A stretch of DNA of 64,000 nt from Gemmatimonadota bacterium (GCA_003134685.1 PLCA01000003.1:307174-371173); one strand, 5' to 3'; positions 32,723-42,840 are shown, counted from the first letter of the stretch. Numbers and translations: made by a program. Notes: a model not told the origin generated them from the letters alone.

Positions 32723-33771
32723 CTCAGAATGCGCAAAAGCCCTGCATCCGCGCTACGTCGAATGAAGCTCTCTGCATCCTGCTCCGGTTTTGGCGTCTCC
32801 TTGAGGCACTTGGCATCGCGCATCTTTTCCACGATCTCCTCCCATGTGCCTTCGAACGTGTTGCCATTTTCGAGGGTGATGCTGTGGGATTCGGGCGTCG
32901 ACTTGACGTCGACGAAGCTGGAAAGGAGCGCGCCGAACAGCTCGAGCTGGCCCTTCGCCTCGGATTGAGCCGCGTCGACGAACTTCGCCTCGATCTCCGC
33001 CAGCATCTCGTCGATGTCGTCGAGGTCGCCCGCCAGATCGCGCAGCCTGCCCTCCCACGGACGCAGCTCCGGATCGTTGTCGCGCAGGCGATAGATCATC
33101 TTCTTCAGCTCGATCAGTCTCCAGATGCCCAGCTCGTCCCAGTGGTCCTCGGGTGTCGAGCGGTCGAGATGATAGAGCGCAGCCTCGTAGTCGCCGCGAT
33201 CGTAAAAAATGTTGCCGAGGTAGATCCGCGCTTCGGTGTGGTCGGGATCCATCTGCAGGGCGCGACGGAGCGTCGAAATCGCCGTCTCGTCATTGCCCAG
33301 CCTGTGCTCGGCGTAGCCGATGCAGGACACGGCCTCCGCCGCATCGGGCGTCTGCTGCGCCGCGATCTCGAAGAACTGCTTGGATTCATCGATCAGACCC
33401 TCGCGGAAAAGCGCGCGGCCGATCTGGAGCATCAGCTCGACATCATCCTGGTATCCTAATTCCAAGGTATGGCGGAAGCTCTTGAGCGCAAAATCCTGCT
33501 GGCCGAACTTCAGGAGGGTCTCGCCTAGCCCGGCGAGCGCGTCCTCATGATCCGGATCGAGAACGAGCGCTTCCTCGAAGCTGCGTCGCGCCCACGCATA
33601 GTCCTCGCGGGCGTGGTGGGCATAGCCAACCCCAATATGGAGCTCCACCGAATTCGGATAGAGACCGAGTCCTTCTCGAAGTACGTCCAGAGCTTCGTCA
33701 TACTGTCCTTCGTTGTACAGTTGATGCGCTCTCTCGTCGTACTCTTCAGAACTCAAAAAAGGTGTTGGCAT
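32719..33771 (-). CDS. TPR-repeat protein
   Basis: A 350-residue soluble protein with about six TPR units from residue 8 onward (YNEGQYDEALDVLREGLGLY, ARRSFEEALVLDPDHEDALA, ALKSFRHTLELG, AISTLRRALQMDPDHTEARI, AALYHLDRS). The C-terminal 120 residues are helical and acidic with FVDVKSTPESHSITLENG. No signal peptide. It is the first gene of the four-gene run TPR-TPR/TM-ABC ATPase-permease. A scaffold or adaptor role is inferred. Confidence 0.88.
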   Translation of the reverse strand: MPTPFLSSEEYDERAHQLYNEGQYDEALDVLREGLGLYPNSVELHIGVGYAHHAREDYAWARRSFEEALVLDPDHEDALAGLGETLLKFGQQDFALKSFRHTLELGYQDDVELMLQIGRALFREGLIDESKQFFEIAAQQTPDAAEAVSCIGYAEHRLGNDETAISTLRRALQMDPDHTEARIYLGNIFYDRGDYEAALYHLDRSTPEDHWDELGIWRLIELKKMIYRLRDNDPELRPWEGRLRDLAGDLDDIDEMLAEIEAKFVDAAQSEAKGQLELFGALLSSFVDVKSTPESHSITLENGNTFEGTWEEIVEKMRDAKCLKETPKPEQDAESFIRRSADAGLLRILR

Positions 33772-33862
33772 GACTACGCACCCTCCGAGGAGTCGAGTAT
33801 AGGTCTATTGTACTCTTTAGACACTGCATTGTTCAAGGTAGTAACATCCAAGGCAGAACGGC

Positions 33863-35074
33863 TCAGGTGACGACCGCGATTTTTTCCGAGAAGCGTTGCC
33901 AGCTCCCGGTCTCGAGAGCTTTGTCGATCTCCGAAACGGCTTCCTCCAGCTCGTCCTCCCTGGTAAAGAAGTGAGGGGCAATCCTGATACCAGCACCTAC
34001 GCGGTAGTCCACGAGAACGTTTTGCGACAGCAGGTGCTGCGTGACCTCGTACCCGTGGGGAACATCGAGGGCAACGGTTCCACCGCGACGCGCGGGGTCG
34101 CGAGGCGCATTCACGGTATAGCCACGGGCGTCGGCTAGCTCGATCAACCGTGAGGTGAGGCGAACGCTCTTCTCCCTGATGGCCGCGACTCCGGCGCGAC
34201 GCAGAATCTTTGGCCCCTCCGCCGCGGCGTAAAGCGCCGGAATCACCGGTGTTCCGTTCAGCCATCGGAAGGCGCCGGTCGTGTACTCCATGGAATCTTC
34301 GAAGGCGAACGGCCGCGAGTGCGCCTGCCAGCCGGTCAATGCCGGCTTGAGCTGATCGCGGACAGTCGGGCTCACGTAAAGGAAGCACGCGCCGGGTCCG
34401 CCGCAGAGCCACTTGAGCGCGCCACCAGTAAGAAAATCGGGCTTGCTCCGTTTCACGTCAACCTGCACGATCCCGACGGCGTGAAAGGAATCGAGCGAGA
34501 CAAGCGCGCCGACCTCGTGCGCGCGAGCGCAAATCGCGTCCGCATCCATGAGGTACGCGCTCCGAAACAACACGTGCGAGACTGCCACGAGGCGAGTGCG
34601 TCCGTCGATCGCGGCCAACAACCTGTCGCGATCGATCGTCAGTCCGTCGTCAGACCTCACGACCACGACGCGGGCGCCTAGCCGCTGCGCCATTTCGGAG
34701 TACGCGTAGCGGACGGATGGGAAGTCGAGCTCGGTCATCACGACCGTATCGCGCTCTTTCGAGAAGTCGATGGACGACAGCACGGCGGTTTGCGCGATGG
34801 TGGCGTTGGGCATCATCACGATCTCGCCGTCATCGGCGTTAATGAGGGGCGCGATCTCGTTTCCGACTTCGACGGGAAGCTCCCACCAGCCGCGGTTCCA
34901 CGCCTTTACCCCGAGGTCGCCCCAGTCACGCGCGTACTCGGCCAGTTTCTCGGGGACCGTGCGGGGCATCGGCCCGAGAGAATTGGAGACGAGGTACGTC
35001 GTCTTCTCGAGGATCGGAAACTCCTCACGGAAGGCGAGCAAAGGGTCCGGCCGCTGACCCTGGGTCGATTTCAT
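33863..35074 (-). CDS. PLP-dependent class V aminotransferase, kynureninase-like
   Basis: A 403-residue fold-type I PLP enzyme. The PLP Lys is in GGALKWLCGGPGACFLYVS, and LVSLDSFHAVGIVQVDVKRSKPDFL contains the Asp and His of the cofactor pocket. This 'GGxxKWLxGGPGxxFLY' pattern is close to kynureninase (KynU), which cleaves kynurenine to anthranilate and alanine, but other class V members share it. No other tryptophan-degradation genes are present. It starts 22 bases after the M28 peptidase stop. The frame extends upstream to 35191, overlapping that gene, so the inner ATG is chosen. Confidence 0.82.
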   Translation of the reverse strand: MKSTQGQRPDPLLAFREEFPILEKTTYLVSNSLGPMPRTVPEKLAEYARDWGDLGVKAWNRGWWELPVEVGNEIAPLINADDGEIVMMPNATIAQTAVLSSIDFSKERDTVVMTELDFPSVRYAYSEMAQRLGARVVVVRSDDGLTIDRDRLLAAIDGRTRLVAVSHVLFRSAYLMDADAICARAHEVGALVSLDSFHAVGIVQVDVKRSKPDFLTGGALKWLCGGPGACFLYVSPTVRDQLKPALTGWQAHSRPFAFEDSMEYTTGAFRWLNGTPVIPALYAAAEGPKILRRAGVAAIREKSVRLTSRLIELADARGYTVNAPRDPARRGGTVALDVPHGYEVTQHLLSQNVLVDYRVGAGIRIAPHFFTREDELEEAVSEIDKALETGSWQRFSEKIAVVT

Positions 35075-35096
35075 TTTCAAACTCGGTTGTCCCGGC

Positions 35097-36752
35097 TCAC
35101 TGACCCTTTCGAGAAGCGTCGCGCATCGCGCGGAATTCCGCATCGGCGTTCCAGGTGGGAATAGTGCGCGTGTTGCCGAGGGCGACGCCAAACCGATAGA
35201 CGATGTCGGCCAGCTGCGTGGCGCCGCTCAGATCAAAATTGGGCCGATACTCGTCGGACGGCTGATGGTAGCGGTGGGCGGTGTAGTCATCCGATTGCGC
35301 GAGACCCCATTCCGCCGGATGGCCTACGATGTCGTCGCCACCTCCGATGGAGACCGAAGGAATTCCGGCTTTGGCGAAGGAAAAGTGGTCGGAACGATAG
35401 AAGTGTCCCTGCTCCGGATGGGCGTCGGGCGAGATGCGAATGCCTTCGGACTTCACCAGCTGTGCGAGTGTCGGTCCGAGTGAGCTCTTGTTGTCACCCG
35501 CGACGGTGAGATTCCGTACGCGACCAAAGAGCGGGACTATGTCCATGTTGAGAGCCGCGATGATCTTCGAAGCGGGCACGGTTGGATGCTCGCCGAAGTA
35601 GGCAGAGCCGAGGAGGCCCGATTCTTCGGCCGTGACGAGGATGAAGAGCTGAGACCGCCGCGTCTTCACTCCTTCGGCCGCGGCGTGCGCGATTGCGAGG
35701 ATCGACGCGACACCGGATGCGTTATCGGCCGCGCCATTATAGATAGAATCGCCATTTACCACGGGCCCAATTCCCAGGTGATCCCAGTGGGCGCTGTAGG
35801 CGACGTACTCGTCACGGACCACTGGGTCTATTCCACGCACCAGTCCGACGACGTTGTTCGACGACATGTGCTGGACGCTGTTGCGCATCGAGGCGTCGAT
35901 AATGATTCCGGTTGGAACCGGGCGGAAATCGCGGGACTCGGCGCGTTTGCGCAGATCGGCCATGTTGAGACCGGCCTGCGAAAGAATTACCGTCGCGGCG
36001 CTGTCGGTGATCCAGCCGCGCACCGCGATCGGAGGCGGCGCCGCCGCAGCGCGCGGGAGGAGGCGGTGCTCGACTGAATTGGAGCCGACGACCACTTGCC
36101 ACGGATAGCCGGCACGCTCGGTGGTGTGCACGATCAGCATTCCCGCCGCGCCCCGGCGCTCGGCTTCCTCGAACTTGTATGTCCAGCGTCCGTAGTAGGT
36201 CATCGCCTTCGCGCCGAAGAGATTCGGCTCGGCGGCGGTCGCAGGCGGATCGTTCACCAGGACGAGAAGAATCTTTCCGCGGACGTCTGTGCCCTTGAAG
36301 TCGTCCCACTTGTACTCTGGCGCGGTGGCGCCGTAGCCGATGAACACGAGCTCTCCGTGCGCGCTGCTGGCATCGGTAGCTGAGCCTGGCCAGACGACAA
36401 CGTCATCGGTGAAACGGAGATTGGCGTTGGCCTTGCCAGATGCTGTGACTTTGATGGTACTCGGATCCGCTTTTACGACATCGATCGGAACGCGTTGGAA
36501 GTACGAGCTGTCTCCAACGCCTGGCTTTACGCCGAACCCCTGGAGCTGGGTCGCGATGTATTCTTCGGCGATTCGTCCGCCGCGCGTCGCCGGTGCCCGG
36601 CCCTCGAGAAGGTCGGACGAGAGAAAGCGGAGGTGTGCGTCGATTTCCTGGGCAGTGATGCGGCTGGGTTCGCGGTCCGTTTGCGCACTCGCCATCGAGG
36701 CCGAGACAATAGTGAGGAGGGTGGCCGTGAGCAGAACAGTGGAACGAATCAT
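35097..36752 (-). CDS. Secreted M28 aminopeptidase with PA domain
   Basis: A 551-residue zinc peptidase with a signal peptide (LLTATLLTIVSASMASAQ). A PA domain (about residues 120-260, with AEPNLFGAKAMTYYGRWTYKF) is inserted before the catalytic part. The M28 ligands are visible: His-Asp in SAHWDHLG, Asp in GAADNASGV, the catalytic Glu pair in VTAEESG, Asp in LNMDIVP, and His in YHQPSDEY. It resembles periplasmic aminopeptidases that trim peptides outside the cell. It precedes the kynureninase-like gene. Confidence 0.92.
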   Translation of the reverse strand: MIRSTVLLTATLLTIVSASMASAQTDREPSRITAQEIDAHLRFLSSDLLEGRAPATRGGRIAEEYIATQLQGFGVKPGVGDSSYFQRVPIDVVKADPSTIKVTASGKANANLRFTDDVVVWPGSATDASSAHGELVFIGYGATAPEYKWDDFKGTDVRGKILLVLVNDPPATAAEPNLFGAKAMTYYGRWTYKFEEAERRGAAGMLIVHTTERAGYPWQVVVGSNSVEHRLLPRAAAAPPPIAVRGWITDSAATVILSQAGLNMADLRKRAESRDFRPVPTGIIIDASMRNSVQHMSSNNVVGLVRGIDPVVRDEYVAYSAHWDHLGIGPVVNGDSIYNGAADNASGVASILAIAHAAAEGVKTRRSQLFILVTAEESGLLGSAYFGEHPTVPASKIIAALNMDIVPLFGRVRNLTVAGDNKSSLGPTLAQLVKSEGIRISPDAHPEQGHFYRSDHFSFAKAGIPSVSIGGGDDIVGHPAEWGLAQSDDYTAHRYHQPSDEYRPNFDLSGATQLADIVYRFGVALGNTRTIPTWNADAEFRAMRDASRKGQ

Positions 36753-36796
36753 CGATTTACTCAGTGTGTGTGATGGACGTCACTACATTATACCTT

Positions 36797-36940
36797 CGCA
36801 CACTCAACCTTAGCATCCCAGCCAGACAACATTCCACACTCAACCTTAGCATCCCAGCCAGACAACGTTCCGCAACCAACCTTAGCATACCCGGAAATCG
36901 CGTCCCGCACCCAACGTTAGCATGGCCCGCCAGACACCAC
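36797..36940. repeat. Four 35-36-bp tandem repeats overlapping a start codon
   Basis: Units are marked by TTAGCAT at 36810, 36846, 36882 and 36917 (spacing 36, 36, 35). The unit reads ACTCAACCTTAGCATCCCAG then CCAGACAACATTC. Units 1 and 2 are almost identical; 3 and 4 are more divergent. The fourth supplies the ATG of the patatin gene and its first codons. It fills most of the divergent promoter gap with the M28 peptidase gene. Confidence 0.85.
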
Positions 36941-38088
36941 GAAGCGTGAAACGAGCAACTCCCTCCAAGCCGCGACGCAAGACACGCAAGATAGCCCTTG
37001 TCCTCGGCGGCGGCGGGCTCAAGGGATTCGCGCATATCGGGGTTTTTCGCGCCCTCGAGGAACTGGGAATCGAGCCGACCGTGGTCGCGGGCACGAGCAT
37101 CGGCGCGCTTATCGGAGCGGCGTATGCCCGTGGGATGTCGGTGTCGGAGATGGCTGATCGCGCCCGCGCACTCAAACGACGCGATCTGTTCCGTCTCAAC
37201 CGGATGGGGATGATCCTGGAGCGGCAGCACTCTCCCGCGATCTACCTCGAGGAGCCACTCAGAAACATCGCGAAATTGATTGCGACCGAGAAGAGGTTCG
37301 ATCAGCTGAAAAGGACGCTCCTCGTCAACACCGTCGACATCCAGCGCGGCTCACAGGTCGTGTGGGGATTGCCGGGCCTGCGCGACGTGAGCGTCGCCGA
37401 TGCTGTCTATGCATCGTGCGCGCTGCCGGGGTTTTATCCTCCCGGCGCGATCAGTGGGAGGATGTGCGTCGATGGCGGTGTGCTCGACAACCTTCCCGTG
37501 TCGATCGCAGGCCGGGGAATGGATGCCGTGATCGCGGTAGACACTGGGTCGAGCGACCTCGAGCCGGAAAACGACATCGCGACCGCCGGGTTCGCCTCCA
37601 TTTATGTCCGCGCGGCGACGACGATGATGCACGCGCTCCAACTGGCGCCATTCGCCACGTGGACGCGCCCTCCGATGATTCTGATCAGGCCCAAGGTCAA
37701 TCACATCGGCTGGTTCAGCTTCTCGCACACCGACGAGCTGCTCGAAGCGGGCTACACGGCGGCGATGGAGGCCTGCAAGCATTATGAGGAGTGCATCACC
37801 TGGGGTCTCGGCGTCTTTCCCCGGAGGCCGATGCAGATCGCGGTCGACCGCGAGAAGTGCATCGGGTGCACCCTCTGCACCGCGCTCGCGCCCGACGTGA
37901 TGGCGATGGACGCGCACGGGAAAGCATACCCGCTCACGCCGGTAGTGGAGTGGTCGCCGGCGGATGGCGACTTCGTGCACCACTGCCCTACGTACGCCAT
38001 CGAAGCGACGCGCCTCGAGATGGGTGGCTCCCACGAGGACAAGACAACGGTCGACCCTACTAGTGAGCCGACCACCAAGGCTGGCTAG
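36922..38088 (+). CDS. Patatin-like phospholipase fused to a C-terminal ferredoxin domain
   Basis: A 388-residue protein. After a basic tail, residues about 22-310 form a patatin/RssA-like acyl hydrolase: oxyanion GGGGLKGFAHIG, nucleophile Ser in GTSIGAL, catalytic Asp in VDGGVLDNLP. Residues about 310-370 form a small ferredoxin-like module: DREKCIGCTLCTALAPDVM plus a distant Cys in HHCPTYAIEA, four Cys suited to one Fe4S4 cluster. I do not know a characterised enzyme with this fusion. The domains are in one uninterrupted frame. Start ATG lies in the fourth tandem repeat. Stands alone upstream of aconitase. Confidence 0.88.
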   Translation: MARQTPRSVKRATPSKPRRKTRKIALVLGGGGLKGFAHIGVFRALEELGIEPTVVAGTSIGALIGAAYARGMSVSEMADRARALKRRDLFRLNRMGMILERQHSPAIYLEEPLRNIAKLIATEKRFDQLKRTLLVNTVDIQRGSQVVWGLPGLRDVSVADAVYASCALPGFYPPGAISGRMCVDGGVLDNLPVSIAGRGMDAVIAVDTGSSDLEPENDIATAGFASIYVRAATTMMHALQLAPFATWTRPPMILIRPKVNHIGWFSFSHTDELLEAGYTAAMEACKHYEECITWGLGVFPRRPMQIAVDREKCIGCTLCTALAPDVMAMDAHGKAYPLTPVVEWSPADGDFVHHCPTYAIEATRLEMGGSHEDKTTVDPTSEPTTKAG

Positions 38089-38239
38089 ACGCGGGACGAC
38101 TGATAACTGCAGTCAATGTTCAGTTAATTGTTCCCTTGTATTAGATTCAGTGTAGCCTGACGAGCTGCGAAGTCGGTTCGCCAGTGGCTCCGCGCCTACG
38201 GCCAGCGCACTGACGCGGCCAAGTTCGGAAAAAATCAAA

Positions 38240-41041
38240 ATGACACACCCGAATTCCTTCGGTAGCCGATCAACGCTGGACGTTGCGGGTCGGCAGTACA
38301 CGATCTTTCGGCTGGATTCCCTGTCCAAGCTCGCGGACGGGAACGCAGGCAGACTCCCCGTCAGCCTCAAGATCCTCCTCGAAAACCTGCTCAGAAACGA
38401 AGACGGCAAGTTCGTCAAACCAGACGACGTGCGCGCCCTCGCGACCTGGGACATGAAGGGGAGAGTCGAAAAAGAGATCGCCTTCCGCACCGCGCGAGTG
38501 CTGCTTCAGGATTTCACCGGAGTTCCTGCCGTCGTCGATCTCGCCGCGATGCGCGACGCGCTGGCACGCCTGGGCGGCGACGCGCGCCTGATCAATCCGC
38601 TTCAGCCGGTGGATCTCGTCATCGACCACTCGGTGCAGGTCGACGAGTATGGATCCGAGGCGGCGCTTCTTATCAATGCCGACTTCGAGTTCGCCCGCAA
38701 TCAGGAGCGCTACGCGTTCCTCCGTTGGGGACAGAAGGCACTGCACAACTTTCGCGTCGTTCCGCCCGACACCGGGATCGTGCACCAGATCAATCTCGAG
38801 TATCTGGCGCAGGGAGTTTTCACGGAGGTCGTGGGCAAGGTGACGTACGCGTACCCCGACTCGCTGGTCGGCACCGATTCCCACACCACCATGATCAACG
38901 GACTCGGTGTACTCGGCTGGGGCGTCGGCGGAATCGAAGCCGAGGCGGCCATGCTCGGACAGCCGGTATCGATGCTCATCCCGGAGGTCGTCGGATTCAA
39001 AATGCACGGCCGCTTGCAACCTGGTTCCACTGCGACTGATCTCGTGTTGACCGTGACGGAAATGCTCCGGAAGAAGAAAGTGGTTGGGAAATTCGTTGAA
39101 TTCTATGGCGTGGGGTTGTCGAGTCTTTCGCTGGCCGATCGCGCGACCATCGGCAACATGGCGCCCGAGTACGGGGCGACGATGGGTTTCTTCCCGATCG
39201 ACGCCGAGACGATCAACTACCTGAGATTCACGGGACGGGACGAAGCGCAGGTGCAGCTCGTCGAAGCGTACACAAAGGCGCAGGGGATCTTCCGCACGGA
39301 CGACACTCCCGATCCACTGTTCAGCGATACCATCGAGCTGGACCTTGCGACCGTAGAGCCGAGTCTGGCGGGTCCCAAGCGTCCGCAGGACAGGGTGCCG
39401 CTCAAGCTCTCGAAGAAAATGTTCAAGGAAGCGCTGGCGGCGGATCTCGAGCGCACAGGAACCGTCGCCGCGGTTGCGGTTGCAAAGCAGGCGATGTCCG
39501 TGGCGGCGTCGCCACAGCTTTCACCGTCGGTGGTGGCGACCGATCCGGACGAGCAGGCCGCGGAGAATTCGAGCGTTCCGGTCGAGATGAATGGCGAGAA
39601 GTTCTCGATTCGCCACGGATCAGTGGTGATCGCAGCAATCACGAGCTGCACCAACACGTCCAATCCAAGCGTGATGTTGGCCGCGGGATTACTCGCGCGC
39701 AACGCTGTCGCGAAGGGGCTCAGTTCGAAGCCCTGGGTAAAGACTAGTCTCGCGCCGGGCTCAAAGGTCGTCACCGACTATTTCAAGAAAGCTGGTGTGA
39801 TGGACTCCCTTCAGCGGCTGCGCTTCAACGTCGTCGGATTCGGATGCACGACGTGCATCGGGAACTCCGGTCCCCTGCCCCAGCCGGTCGCGGACGCCAT
39901 CGAGGCCAACAAGCTCGTTGTGGCCGCGGTGTTGTCGGGCAACCGAAATTTCGAAGGGCGCATAAATCCACTTACGCGATTCAATTATCTGGCGTCGCCA
40001 CCGCTCGTCGTCGCGTACGCGCTCGCCGGCAGGATGGACATCGACTTCGCCACCGAGCCGATCGGCGTCGGCAAGAGCGGACCTGTTTTCCTGCGCGACA
40101 TCTGGCCCGCGCCCAAGGAAGTCGAGGAGGAAATACTGCGCTCGGTGAAGGCCGAGATGTTCAAGGCGCAGTACTCGAACGTCTTTCACGGCGACGACAA
40201 CTGGAGGAGCCTGCCGGTACCGCAGGGCGATCTCTACGCGTGGGATCCTGACTCGACGTACGTGAAAAACCCTCCCTTCTTCGATGGGATGACGCTCACC
40301 CCGCCCGGCATCCGGCCGATCAGCGGCGCGCGGGTGCTCGGGATGTTCGGCGATTCAATCACGACCGATCACATCTCACCGGCGGGCTCGATTCCCGCTG
40401 CGAGTCCGGCCGGCAAGTGGCTGATCGAGCACGGCGTGAAGACCGCCGACTTCAACTCGTACGGAGCCCGCAGAGGAAATCACGAGGTGATGATGCGAGG
40501 CACGTTCGCCAACATCCGCCTCCGCAACGAGCTCGCGCCCGGAACCGAGGGAGGCTGGGCCACGCGTGTCCCGGGTGAGAAGCCAGTCTCGATTTATGAT
40601 GCGGCCATGGAGTACCAGAAAATCGGAACTCCGCTCGTGATTATCGCTGGCAAGGAGTATGGCACCGGATCGTCGCGCGACTGGGCGGCCAAGGGAACGC
40701 TGCTACTCGGTGTTCGCGCCGTGATCGCCGAGTCGTTCGAGCGGATCCATCGCTCGAATCTCGTGGGCATGGGAGTGCTGCCGCTCGAGTTCGTGAACGG
40801 AGAGACGCGACAGACTCACGGCCTCACGGGATTCGAGACGTACACGATCGAAGGAATGTCGGAGGATCTCAAGCCCCGCGCCGCGCTTACAGTGCGGGCC
40901 CGCGTGGCGGACGGAAGCGAGAAGAAATTCCGAGCGGTCTCCCGCATCGATACCCCTGAGGAGATGAGCTACTACCGTCACGGAGGGATACTTCCGTACG
41001 TACTCAGGCAACTGGTTGGGAAGGATCGCCCGAAGGCTTAG
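38240..41041 (+). CDS. acnA: Aconitate hydratase (AcnA/IRP1 family)
   Basis: A 933-residue aconitase of normal family length. It interconverts citrate and isocitrate in the TCA cycle. Cluster ligands are the Cys in [13 protein letters not shown] and the CxxC in [14 protein letters not shown]. Other landmarks are [21 protein letters not shown] and the C-terminal ARGWAAKG-type segment ([23 protein letters not shown]). Single gene, with about 150 bases of leader after the patatin-ferredoxin gene. Confidence 0.97.
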   Translation: MTHPNSFGSRSTLDVAGRQYTIFRLDSLSKLADGNAGRLPVSLKILLENLLRNEDGKFVKPDDVRALATWDMKGRVEKEIAFRTARVLLQDFTGVPAVVDLAAMRDALARLGGDARLINPLQPVDLVIDHSVQVDEYGSEAALLINADFEFARNQERYAFLRWGQKALHNFRVVPPDTGIVHQINLEYLAQGVFTEVVGKVTYAYPDSLVGTDSHTTMINGLGVLGWGVGGIEAEAAMLGQPVSMLIPEVVGFKMHGRLQPGSTATDLVLTVTEMLRKKKVVGKFVEFYGVGLSSLSLADRATIGNMAPEYGATMGFFPIDAETINYLRFTGRDEAQVQLVEAYTKAQGIFRTDDTPDPLFSDTIELDLATVEPSLAGPKRPQDRVPLKLSKKMFKEALAADLERTGTVAAVAVAKQAMSVAASPQLSPSVVATDPDEQAAENSSVPVEMNGEKFSIRHGSVVIAAITSCTNTSNPSVMLAAGLLARNAVAKGLSSKPWVKTSLAPGSKVVTDYFKKAGVMDSLQRLRFNVVGFGCTTCIGNSGPLPQPVADAIEANKLVVAAVLSGNRNFEGRINPLTRFNYLASPPLVVAYALAGRMDIDFATEPIGVGKSGPVFLRDIWPAPKEVEEEILRSVKAEMFKAQYSNVFHGDDNWRSLPVPQGDLYAWDPDSTYVKNPPFFDGMTLTPPGIRPISGARVLGMFGDSITTDHISPAGSIPAASPAGKWLIEHGVKTADFNSYGARRGNHEVMMRGTFANIRLRNELAPGTEGGWATRVPGEKPVSIYDAAMEYQKIGTPLVIIAGKEYGTGSSRDWAAKGTLLLGVRAVIAESFERIHRSNLVGMGVLPLEFVNGETRQTHGLTGFETYTIEGMSEDLKPRAALTVRARVADGSEKKFRAVSRIDTPEEMSYYRHGGILPYVLRQLVGKDRPKA

Positions 41042-41084
41042 GCATCCATCGGGACGCTGGAGGCGGCACTGCACCGCGTTCTCG

Positions 41085-41708
41085 TCAGACGCTTGGGCGA
41101 GTAGACGTGGTCGTGCCGCTCTTCCGCTTTCTCAACTGGAGCTCGGGCATCGAAGCACTGATTTGCTCGGCCAGATCGGCCTCCATCTTCTTCGGATCGA
41201 GCGGCTCCAGCATCGCCCTCAGCTCGGGATCGTCCGCCAGCGTGAGATTCAGACGGGAGTAGAGACCGGCGACCAGGTGCAGCGTCTTGGTGATCTCCTC
41301 TTCCATCCTGAGATTCACTTGTAGCGTCAGCTCCTCCCGCAGCTCGCCGATGCGCGACTCGCGGCTCTGCGTCATCAGCACGAAGATCGAAAGGAAGATC
41401 GCCTCCAGCGAGACGACCATCGTGAGCATCCCATAGGGGTACGGATCGAACTTCCGGAAGCCGGTGAACGGCAGGTTCCAGTAGATCCACCCGATGAAGA
41501 TGAGCGCGTGAATGACGAGAAACGGCGTCGCGCTCGCGACTCCAATCATCCTGTCTGCCAGGACTTCCATCGGCGAGCGGTTTGATGCGTGCTCCGCCTT
41601 GATCGCGCGGAATGCCGTGTTGATGCCGGCGCTGCGACGGACGCGACGCTCCGCGGTGGACGTCAATTTCGCTGGTACGGTCGGAGGTGCGGTCTCGTCT
41701 GACTGCAT
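41085..41708 (-). CDS. DUF1003 membrane protein
   Basis: A 207-residue protein with two close transmembrane helices (about residues 62-82 and 95-112). It matches the DUF1003 pattern: ADRMIGVASATPFLVIHALIFIGWIYWN followed by FDPYPYGMLTMVVSLEAIFLS and VLMTQSRES. The C-terminal half is helical and charged. Function unknown across the family. It converges with acnA and diverges from aguB. Confidence 0.9.
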   Translation of the reverse strand: MQSDETAPPTVPAKLTSTAERRVRRSAGINTAFRAIKAEHASNRSPMEVLADRMIGVASATPFLVIHALIFIGWIYWNLPFTGFRKFDPYPYGMLTMVVSLEAIFLSIFVLMTQSRESRIGELREELTLQVNLRMEEEITKTLHLVAGLYSRLNLTLADDPELRAMLEPLDPKKMEADLAEQISASMPELQLRKRKSGTTTSTRPSV

Positions 41709-41791
41709 ATCTCCACTGGTGGGAGTGCAATTAAGCTAACGCAATCGCTCTGCCACTTCCTGTGCACGCGCAAGAGGTTAACGTTCCACCC

Positions 41792-42712
41792 ATGGCTACA
41801 TCGCCTTCGTTCACCGTCGGAATCATCCAGGAATCCGTCACCACCGACGTCAGGAAAAACGTCGACCGAGCCGAGACTCGCATCCGCGAAGCGGCGGAGA
41901 AAGGGGCGCAGATCGTCTGCCTCCAGGAGCTGTTCAACGCGCCGTACTTCTGCAAATCGCAGAAGCACGAGCGCTTCGATCTGGCCGAGCCGATCGACGG
42001 GCCAACGATCGCGCGCATGCAGAAGCTGGCAAAAGCGATGGAGCTGGTCATCATCGTTCCGATCTTCGAGCGTCAGGCGGCGGGAGTCTATCGCAATTCC
42101 GCCGCGGTGATCGATGCCGACGGCTCGGTCCTCGGCGCGTATCGCAAGATGCACATTCCGGACGATCCGCTTTTTAACGAAAAGTTTTACTTCACGCCGG
42201 GCGATTCCCACATCTCCGACGACGGCGATCACAAGGGCGCCAGCGGATTCCGCGTCTGGAAGACCCGCTACGCCGACATCGGCGTGCTGATCTGCTGGGA
42301 CCAGTGGTACCCGGAGGCCGCGCGCATCACGAGCCTGCTCGGCGCCGAAATCCTTTTCTATCCGACGGCGATCGGCTGGCATCCGTCGGAGAAGGCGGAG
42401 CACGGCGAAGCGCAGGTCGAAGCGTGGCGCACCGCGCAGCGCGCGCACGCGATCGCGAATGGGGTGTACGTCGCGGCGCCAAATCGTGTCGGGCACGAGG
42501 ACGAGCCCGGCACCGATGGCATCGAGTTCTTCGGACACTCGTTCATCTGCGATCCGTTCGGCCGGATTCTGGTCGAGACGGGGACGGAGCCGGCGTTGCT
42601 CGTCGCGAAGTGCGACAGGGCGCTGATCGAGAGCACCCGCCGCAACTGGCCGTTCCTGAGGGACCGTCGCATTGACGCTTACGCGCCGATTCTGAACCGA
42701 TACATCGGGTGA
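41792..42712 (+). CDS. aguB: N-carbamoylputrescine amidase
   Basis: A 306-residue nitrilase-superfamily amidase. The Glu-Lys-Cys triad is visible in CLQELFNAPYFC, YRKMHIPDDP and LICWDQWYPEAAR. The LQELFNAPYFC and FYFTPGD segments are typical of AguB, which hydrolyses N-carbamoylputrescine to putrescine, CO2 and ammonia. Agmatine deiminase (aguA) lies two genes downstream, supporting the role. The frame extends 10 codons upstream (GTG 41762); the ATG is preferred. Confidence 0.92.
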   Translation: MATSPSFTVGIIQESVTTDVRKNVDRAETRIREAAEKGAQIVCLQELFNAPYFCKSQKHERFDLAEPIDGPTIARMQKLAKAMELVIIVPIFERQAAGVYRNSAAVIDADGSVLGAYRKMHIPDDPLFNEKFYFTPGDSHISDDGDHKGASGFRVWKTRYADIGVLICWDQWYPEAARITSLLGAEILFYPTAIGWHPSEKAEHGEAQVEAWRTAQRAHAIANGVYVAAPNRVGHEDEPGTDGIEFFGHSFICDPFGRILVETGTEPALLVAKCDRALIESTRRNWPFLRDRRIDAYAPILNRYIG

Positions 42713-42840
42713 TGCGCTACCGAACGGAACTTGATACGGCAACTGAACGAGAGGAAAGCTGTAAGCTTTCAAGCTTAAAGCTCAAAGCATTACCACGTCG
42801 GGACGTTACAGGGCGCGACTCGGGACACAATCAGCGCGCG

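Noticed and set aside
36757-37230. Minus-strand frame with repeated LAGMLRLS peptide
   Set aside because: It is the complement of the tandem repeats plus the start of the patatin gene. It has no ribosome-binding site, and the plus-strand frame has clear patatin motifs.
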